A DNA stretch of 10,039 nucleotides. Source: Sanchytrium tribonematis. Taxonomy: Eukaryota; Sanchytriomycota; Sanchytriomycetes; Sanchytriales; Sanchytriaceae. The translations under genes and the position numbers were made by a program. Position 1 is the first letter of the stretch. Each line of letters starts with the position of its first letter. The stretch is from contig JADGIG010000309.1 in NCBI GenBank assembly GCA_018985235.1, forward strand, positions 1 through 10,039, read 5' to 3'. Under the pieces are notes generated by a model. It saw only the letters and a program-made list of their open reading frames with translations, was not told the origin of the DNA and did not search any database. This document shows, piece after piece, positions 6,498 through 10,039 of this stretch.

Positions 6498-7455
6498 TTG
6501 TTGCGATTTTTATTCGCTTATTTGCCGGCAAGGCATGCTCTGTATCAGGTGCAACGGATGGTGGTCTCTTTTCCTGTAGAAATCGAAGACGTAGTGCGTC
6601 CTCTGCCGTGGGTCTACTATTCGGGTCTGCATCACACAGCCGTTGAACAAAGTCTAGGAAGCATTTTTCATTTTGATTTTTGGAGATACCTTTAAAATAC
6701 GGAATAGATTGCTTCTTCTGTGTAAATCTAGAAATATTGATTACTTGGTTCGTTTCAAACCATTTCTGATAGATTACAGATAAATAAACTTCACCAATTG
6801 TAGCACCAATATTAAAGACATCCACTTTATCATTAGAATATCCCTTTATCCATTGCAATTGCATTTCAGGTGCAAAATAGTACATTGTTCCTACGATGTC
6901 ATTACTAAATGTGTCACTTGTTGCAAATTCAAAATCAATTAAAATAAATTGGGGAGGATCTTCAGCATCATTTACAAGTACATTATCTGGCTTGATATCT
7001 TTGTGAAAGATTTTTATACGGTGTAAATAATTCACGGCATTCAGCAAATCTTTTGCAACATTTTTTAAAACATTAATCAGTTTCTGTTTATCAGTTATTT
7101 GCCTCGCGTACTCCCATAAATTCATTTCGTAATAGGGTAATTTGAATTTGTAGCATTTGTACGTTTCCTGCTTATTCGAATTCACCAAATAATTGTGACG
7201 GGTTTCTATCTCAAGTGCTACTGGCTTAATTATATTAGGATGATATAAGGATTCGATAATCTTAAACTCATTAATGATCTCTTCAGAGTGAGGATAATTT
7301 AAAGGAACGCAAACTTGCTTGATAAATTGCTTTTGGCTATTCAGCTCTTGAGTGGAGAAGAATGTGGTCTCTTTTAAGTACTTGACATTGTCTATGTCTA
7401 TTACAGTGACTTTGCGATCTGGTACTTTTGCAAAAACAAACAAAAAGAAAATCAT
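6493..7455 (-). CDS. divergent protein kinase A of a tandem family (320 aa)
   Basis: This is a eukaryotic-type kinase domain with most catalytic landmarks. They are beta-3 Lys46 (QFIKQVCVP), helix-C Glu63, the catalytic loop H151-K-D153-I-K-P-D-N158, Mg-binding D174 in D-F-E (instead of DFG), A195-P-E197, helix-F Asp212 and Arg281. No glycine-rich loop is visible; the region before Lys46 is Thr/Ser/Gln-rich. The N-terminus is a short hydrophobic run (MIFFLFVFAK) shared with kinases B and C. A basic tail (ANKRIKIATK) could be a nuclear signal. Activity is plausible but unproven, and the family (FunK1-like or lineage-specific) is not certain. The start is supported by an 18/23 match of its leader plus ATG with that of kinase B. 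The 3' end (about 6521-6660) is near 50% G+C, clearly richer than the neighbourhood. The gene lies downstream of the tubby-like gene. Confidence 0.85.
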   Translation of the reverse strand: MIFFLFVFAKVPDRKVTVIDIDNVKYLKETTFFSTQELNSQKQFIKQVCVPLNYPHSEEIINEFKIIESLYHPNIIKPVALEIETRHNYLVNSNKQETYKCYKFKLPYYEMNLWEYARQITDKQKLINVLKNVAKDLLNAVNYLHRIKIFHKDIKPDNVLVNDAEDPPQFILIDFEFATSDTFSNDIVGTMYYFAPEMQLQWIKGYSNDKVDVFNIGATIGEVYLSVIYQKWFETNQVINISRFTQKKQSIPYFKGISKNQNEKCFLDFVQRLCDADPNSRPTAEDALRLRFLQEKRPPSVAPDTEHALPANKRIKIATK

Positions 7456-7512
7456 TTCACCCTTGATCCCCTTTCCGATATTTGTCTAGCAAATAGTTGA
7501 AATCTGTAAGAA

Positions 7513-7518
7513 TTTATT
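7513..7518 (-). terminator. AATAAA overlapping the stop of the tubby-like gene
   Basis: On the minus strand TAA (7516-7514) lies inside AATAAA. The next ATG (7455) is 58 bases downstream. Confidence 0.45.
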
Positions 7519-8023
7519 GAATCGTAGCTGCCACTTGAATAGTAATTAATTTCTGCACATACATTGTCAATGAAATAATAAATGCCACATCCAAATTCTG
7601 TCTCAACTTCAATAGACGCACAACTCCAAATAAATTTGGTTTTAATTCAGCCACTTTAATGTCATCTTTAGTATCACCCAAATACACTTTTATACGCCGT
7701 GATTTAAATACCAATGAATAGCATTGATCTTTGAATTGAGCAACAAATATTCTTTTGAAAATTGAATTATTAGGGACAATTTCGCATATCTTTTCATCTG
7801 ATGCATTTTTAACAATACCTATACGTTTATGAAAAGTTAGATTAGAGCTACTTGTACTTATCAATACTCTGCCATCCTGTGATATTGTGTGTTTTTTAAT
7901 ATTGTAAATGAATGAATTTGAAACTTCATTGCTAGCAAATGTGAGTTCGGGTGAACAAAATGTATGGCGAATTGTAAATGTGATGTATTCAGATGGATTG
8001 GATTCGGAATTGGGATTCATCAT
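7514..8023 (-). CDS. tubby C-terminal-like / LURP-one-related domain protein (169 aa)
   Basis: The first ATG is at 8023; a TTG two codons earlier is not used. The sequence is almost wholly alternating short beta strands. It includes V-L-I-S-T-S-S-S-N-L-T-F-H-K-R-I-G-I-V-K, then D-E-K-I-C-E-I, then R-I-F-V-A-Q-F, then C-Y-S-L-V-F-K-S-R-R-I-K-V-Y. It closes with D145-V-A-F-I-I-S-L-T-M-Y and a hydrophobic C-terminal helix. That layout, a beta barrel wrapped round a buried C-terminal helix, fits small tubby-like/LURP-one (LOR) proteins, which relate to scramblases and bind membranes or phosphoinositides. The match is from pattern only, so the family is a probable call. The gene sits between two kinase paralogs, 38 bases after the broken kinase B and 58 before kinase A. 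A functional link with the kinases is speculation. Confidence 0.6.
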   Translation of the reverse strand: MMNPNSESNPSEYITFTIRHTFCSPELTFASNEVSNSFIYNIKKHTISQDGRVLISTSSSNLTFHKRIGIVKNASDEKICEIVPNNSIFKRIFVAQFKDQCYSLVFKSRRIKVYLGDTKDDIKVAELKPNLFGVVRLLKLRQNLDVAFIISLTMYVQKLITIQVAATIQ

Positions 8024-8061
8024 TGACAAATGAATTGGACATTTTGAATGTTTCTGACCAA

Positions 8062-9011
8062 TTAATTCGTCTGAGAATATATTAAATCGTAAATGAAGAG
8101 CAAGCTTATTTTACATTTACTTTTTAAAAAGTCATGATTATGTGCTATCTTAAGATCTCTATTATTCGCTCTATCACACAAATATGTCACAAATTGAAAA
8201 AAAAGACCTTTTCTCCAAGCTGCAAACCAATTCCAATCTGATTTGAATGTGAAATGGAAATATTCTATGACTTCATGACTCTCAATATCATCTGCTGGAT
8301 TCAAATCTATATTTTGTGAACTTTGTATTCTTTCTACTTCTTCTGCCTCTTCCTTGATAATATAAAACTCCAAATAAAGTGAGCCAATTGTAAATCCAAT
8401 ATGATATATATCCAATTTATGATTCACATATTCCTTCATTGGATAAATCAGCATTTCTGGTGGCAAATAATATAATGTACCCTGAATTGTTTTACTTTTT
8501 TCTTCCCTTGTTGCCAAATGAAAATCATGACATTCTCTGGTTTAATATCACGATGGGCTATTCCTTGTTTATTTAGATACCGCACCGCTTTTAGTAATTG
8601 TTTTGCCGCATTTCTTATCAATTTTCTAAATTTGGACTGATTCTCTTTTATTTCTAATGCATATTCACGTAAATTCATTGGGTAATATGGCAATATGATG
8701 TTTACACAGCTATATGTCACTTTTCTATTTGCAATTGTAAATTTTGTAAATATGGGAAATTCCAAGTAATTATCACGTTCTATTATATTGTATGATATTA
8801 GATTGATAATATTAGAATGGTCAAGTGATTGTAACATTTCAAATTCCATTTTAATGTCATTTATCATTTCTGATGGGATGCAAGTTTCTTTAATGACTTG
8901 ATTTTCATTTAATTGATTTTTAGTGATATTTGTGACTTTGAATTCCCTTTCATTCAATTTCTGAATATTCAAATATGGCAATTTAGCAAGTACTATGAAA
9001 ATCACAATCAT
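8062..9011 (-). pseudogene. kinase B, broken by a frameshifting deletion that removes the DFG segment
   Basis: The N-terminal part reads from ATG 9011 (MIVIFIVLAKLP...). It carries beta-3 Lys41, helix-C Glu56 and an intact catalytic loop (H153-R-D155-I-K-P-E-N160). After N160-V-M-I-F the frame leaves the family pattern and stops at 8448. The family sequence resumes in another frame at about 8517 (L-A-T-R-E-E-K...G-T-L-Y-Y-L-P-P-E-M), with no nearby ATG, and runs through helix F (L-D-I-Y) to 8062. Kinases A and C have 57 bases between the Asn-equivalent codon and the Ala-Thr pair; here there are 17. About 40 bases, including the DFG-equivalent, are therefore missing at about 8515-8530. The NRP motif near the end is also degraded and no AATAAA overlaps the stop. 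A sequencing or assembly error could mimic the frameshift, but not easily a 40-base loss. Confidence 0.8.
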
Positions 9012-9073
9012 TTCACCCTGTTTCTCCTTTTGAAAAATTAGTGATTTCAAAACTTCACACGTGATCTCATGAC

Positions 9074-9091
9074 AAATGATTTATATCATTT
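9074..9091. repeat. 7-base stem hairpin at the 3' end of kinase C
   Basis: AAATGAT (9074-9080) and ATCATTT (9085-9091) are perfect inverted arms round TTAT. On the minus strand the hairpin overlaps the kinase C stop and AATAAA, so it may help 3' end formation, or be chance in AT-rich DNA. Confidence 0.3.
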
Positions 9092-9094
9092 ATT
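9089..9094 (-). terminator. AATAAA overlapping the stop of kinase C
   Basis: On the minus strand TAA (9092-9090) lies inside AATAAA. The kinase B start codon is 78 bases downstream. Confidence 0.45.
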
Positions 9095-9863
9095 GACGAT
9101 GTAGAAAAGGATGTAATAATGCCATCGTTGCTGTTGGTCGATTTTCTGCACTTTTTTCCAAATAATCTAAAAAATTAAAAAATTGCAACAATTCTTTTCT
9201 TGATTGTGTTGTCAAATGTCTCAAATCTAGATTTCCAAACTTTTTAATATACAATGTACTCAAAGTTGCACCAATATTGTAAATATCCACTAGACTATTT
9301 TCAAAAGATGGACAATGACTATAATAGATATAGCAATCAATTTCGGGTGGATAATAATATTCTTCAGATTGAATTTCGTGGCTCTCTGGTACTCTAGTAG
9401 CGCCTCCAAGTCCAACTAATCTAAATTTTGGAGCACTCTCTTGAATGTCCACAATTATGTAATTTGGATTGATATTTCGATGATAAAGGCCTTTTCCATG
9501 CAAATATTCTACGGCATTTAATAAATCAAGTGCAACTTGCTTTAATATAGACAAAAAATACTTTATATCTGTAATTCCACTTAAATACTTCGCAATAAGC
9601 AAAGGGCTTACCGCCATAACTTCCATATTCAAATAGTAGCATCTATAGGCTTTATGGTATTCGCGAGAAATAAATTCGGCTGCTTTTACAATGTTACGAT
9701 GTTCAATCGCAAATGTAATTTCATGTTCATTACGCATATTATCAATTTCAGGGTCTTCTTTTTCTCCATTTGGTACACAATGCTCTCTTTGTAAACGGAA
9801 TCCATTATTTGTCATATCCACATTGTACAAATTAATTGCAAATAATGGCAAATACCAAAACAT
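9090..9863 (-). CDS. kinase C, pseudokinase of the tandem family (257 aa)
   Basis: The fold landmarks are intact but every catalytic residue is replaced. The beta-3 Lys equivalent is Arg26 (aligned by the shared C-V-P). The catalytic loop reads H128-R-N130-I-N132-P-N-Y135 where H-R-D-x-K-P-x-N is expected, so Asp, Lys and Asn are all lost. The DFG equivalent is G151-L-G153. Helix-C Glu46, a PPE version of APE (172-174), helix-F Asp193 and N-R242-P are kept. The frame is open and ends cleanly in a TAA inside AATAAA, so it is probably an expressed pseudokinase (scaffold or regulator) rather than a dead gene. It starts at ATG 9863. Like A and B it begins with a short hydrophobic run (MFWYLPLFAI) and lacks a glycine-rich loop. 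Confidence 0.85.
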   Translation of the reverse strand: MFWYLPLFAINLYNVDMTNNGFRLQREHCVPNGEKEDPEIDNMRNEHEITFAIEHRNIVKAAEFISREYHKAYRCYYLNMEVMAVSPLLIAKYLSGITDIKYFLSILKQVALDLLNAVEYLHGKGLYHRNINPNYIIVDIQESAPKFRLVGLGGATRVPESHEIQSEEYYYPPEIDCYIYYSHCPSFENSLVDIYNIGATLSTLYIKKFGNLDLRHLTTQSRKELLQFFNFLDYLEKSAENRPTATMALLHPFLHRQ

Positions 9864-9950
9864 AGTTGTGTTTCCTCCTTTTTTAATTCACACAAATCAT
9901 GGCATGTCACATGAAGTTTCATGGTGCACATTGTCATCAGCAAATTAATA

Positions 9951-9956
9951 TTTATT
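9951..9956 (-). terminator. AATAAA overlapping the stop of kinase D
   Basis: The TAA of the partial kinase D (9954-9952) lies inside AATAAA on the minus strand. The 88-base spacer 9864-9951 also holds a CATGAA-AC-TTCATG inverted pair and several CATG words. Confidence 0.4.
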
Positions 9957-10039
9957 TTGATTGTAAAAATGAATGCTTTAATGCTTTTGATGCACTAGGT
10001 CGTTTATCTGGAATTGGATGACACAATAATCTCACAAAA
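9952..10039 (-). CDS. kinase D, C-terminal end only (5' truncated by window edge)
   Basis: Reading on the minus strand from 10038 there are 28 codons and then TAA at 9954-9952. The translation, F-V-R-L-L-C-H-P-I-P-D-K-R-P-S-A-S-K-A-L then K-H-S-F-L-Q-S-K, matches the end of kinase A (F-V-Q-R-L-C-D-A-D-P-N-S-R-P-T-A-E-D-A-L, then R-F-L-Q-E-K). This is the last part of the kinase C-lobe with its conserved Arg-Pro. It is a fourth member of the tandem array, and the rest lies beyond the window. Confidence 0.8.
   Translation of the reverse strand, partial: FVRLLCHPIPDKRPSASKALKHSFLQSK

Noticed and set aside
6498-6695. Open frame on the plus strand opposite kinase A
   Set aside because: It is antisense to the conserved kinase C-lobe with no independent support. 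It is open only because of the local GC-rich composition.
9874-9880. AAGGAGG, resembling a bacterial ribosome binding site, before kinase C (also AAGGAG before kinase B)
   Set aside because: The genes are eukaryotic in type (PacC-like, Sqs1-like, TMC-like, kinases), so this is just a purine-rich leader.
9691-9948. Plus-strand open frame over the start of kinase C
   Set aside because: It is a shadow of the kinase frame, with no domain-like pattern and no signal at its ends.
1-10039. tRNA, rRNA, CRISPR arrays, transposons or viral genes
   Set aside because: No cloverleaf, spaced direct-repeat array, transposase or integrase motif, or terminal repeats were seen on either strand by eye.

Overview
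The window looks like nuclear DNA of a compact, AT-rich eukaryote (about one third G+C by eye), most likely an early-diverging fungus. The basis is a PacC/Rim101-type zinc-finger regulator and an Sqs1-type R3H/G-patch protein (both typical of fungi), a TMC-like membrane protein (TMC proteins are not typical of yeasts and moulds), eukaryotic protein kinases, AATAAA signals at gene ends, and no bacterial operon logic. No intron is needed for any gene model. Spacers are very short, often 17 to 90 bases. The standard genetic code fits. The species cannot be named from the sequence.

Plus strand, 1-6469: (i) the 3' end of a small secreted-type protein, followed by a complete paralog at 262-777 with a signal peptide and two cysteines. 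(ii) A short TMC-like multispan membrane protein at 795-2060, 17 bases downstream. (iii) A coiled-coil surface glycoprotein starting at 2298. Its frame stops at 3908 but continues in frame after the stop for 57 codons to a GPI-anchor-like tail at 4082. (iv) An Sqs1-like R3H/G-patch protein at 4122-5417, presumably an activator of a Prp43-type helicase. (v) A very short PacC/Rim101-like transcription factor at 5645-6469 with five RRxS motifs.

Minus strand, 6493-10039: a tandem array of a divergent kinase family with an unrelated tubby-like gene inside it. In transcription order it holds the end of kinase D (9952 to the edge), kinase C (9863-9090, a pseudokinase that has lost all catalytic residues), kinase B (9011-8062, broken by a deletion of about 40 bases that removes the DFG segment), the tubby/LURP-one-like protein (8023-7514) and kinase A (7455-6493, catalytically plausible). 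The plus and minus blocks converge at 6470-6492 on a 12-base palindrome that reads AATAAA on both strands.

The most interesting points are the kinase/pseudokinase array, the conserved frame beyond the stop of the surface protein, the PacC-like factor that resembles the processed form of the family and carries PKA-type sites, and the repeated embedding of the TAA stop codon inside AATAAA.
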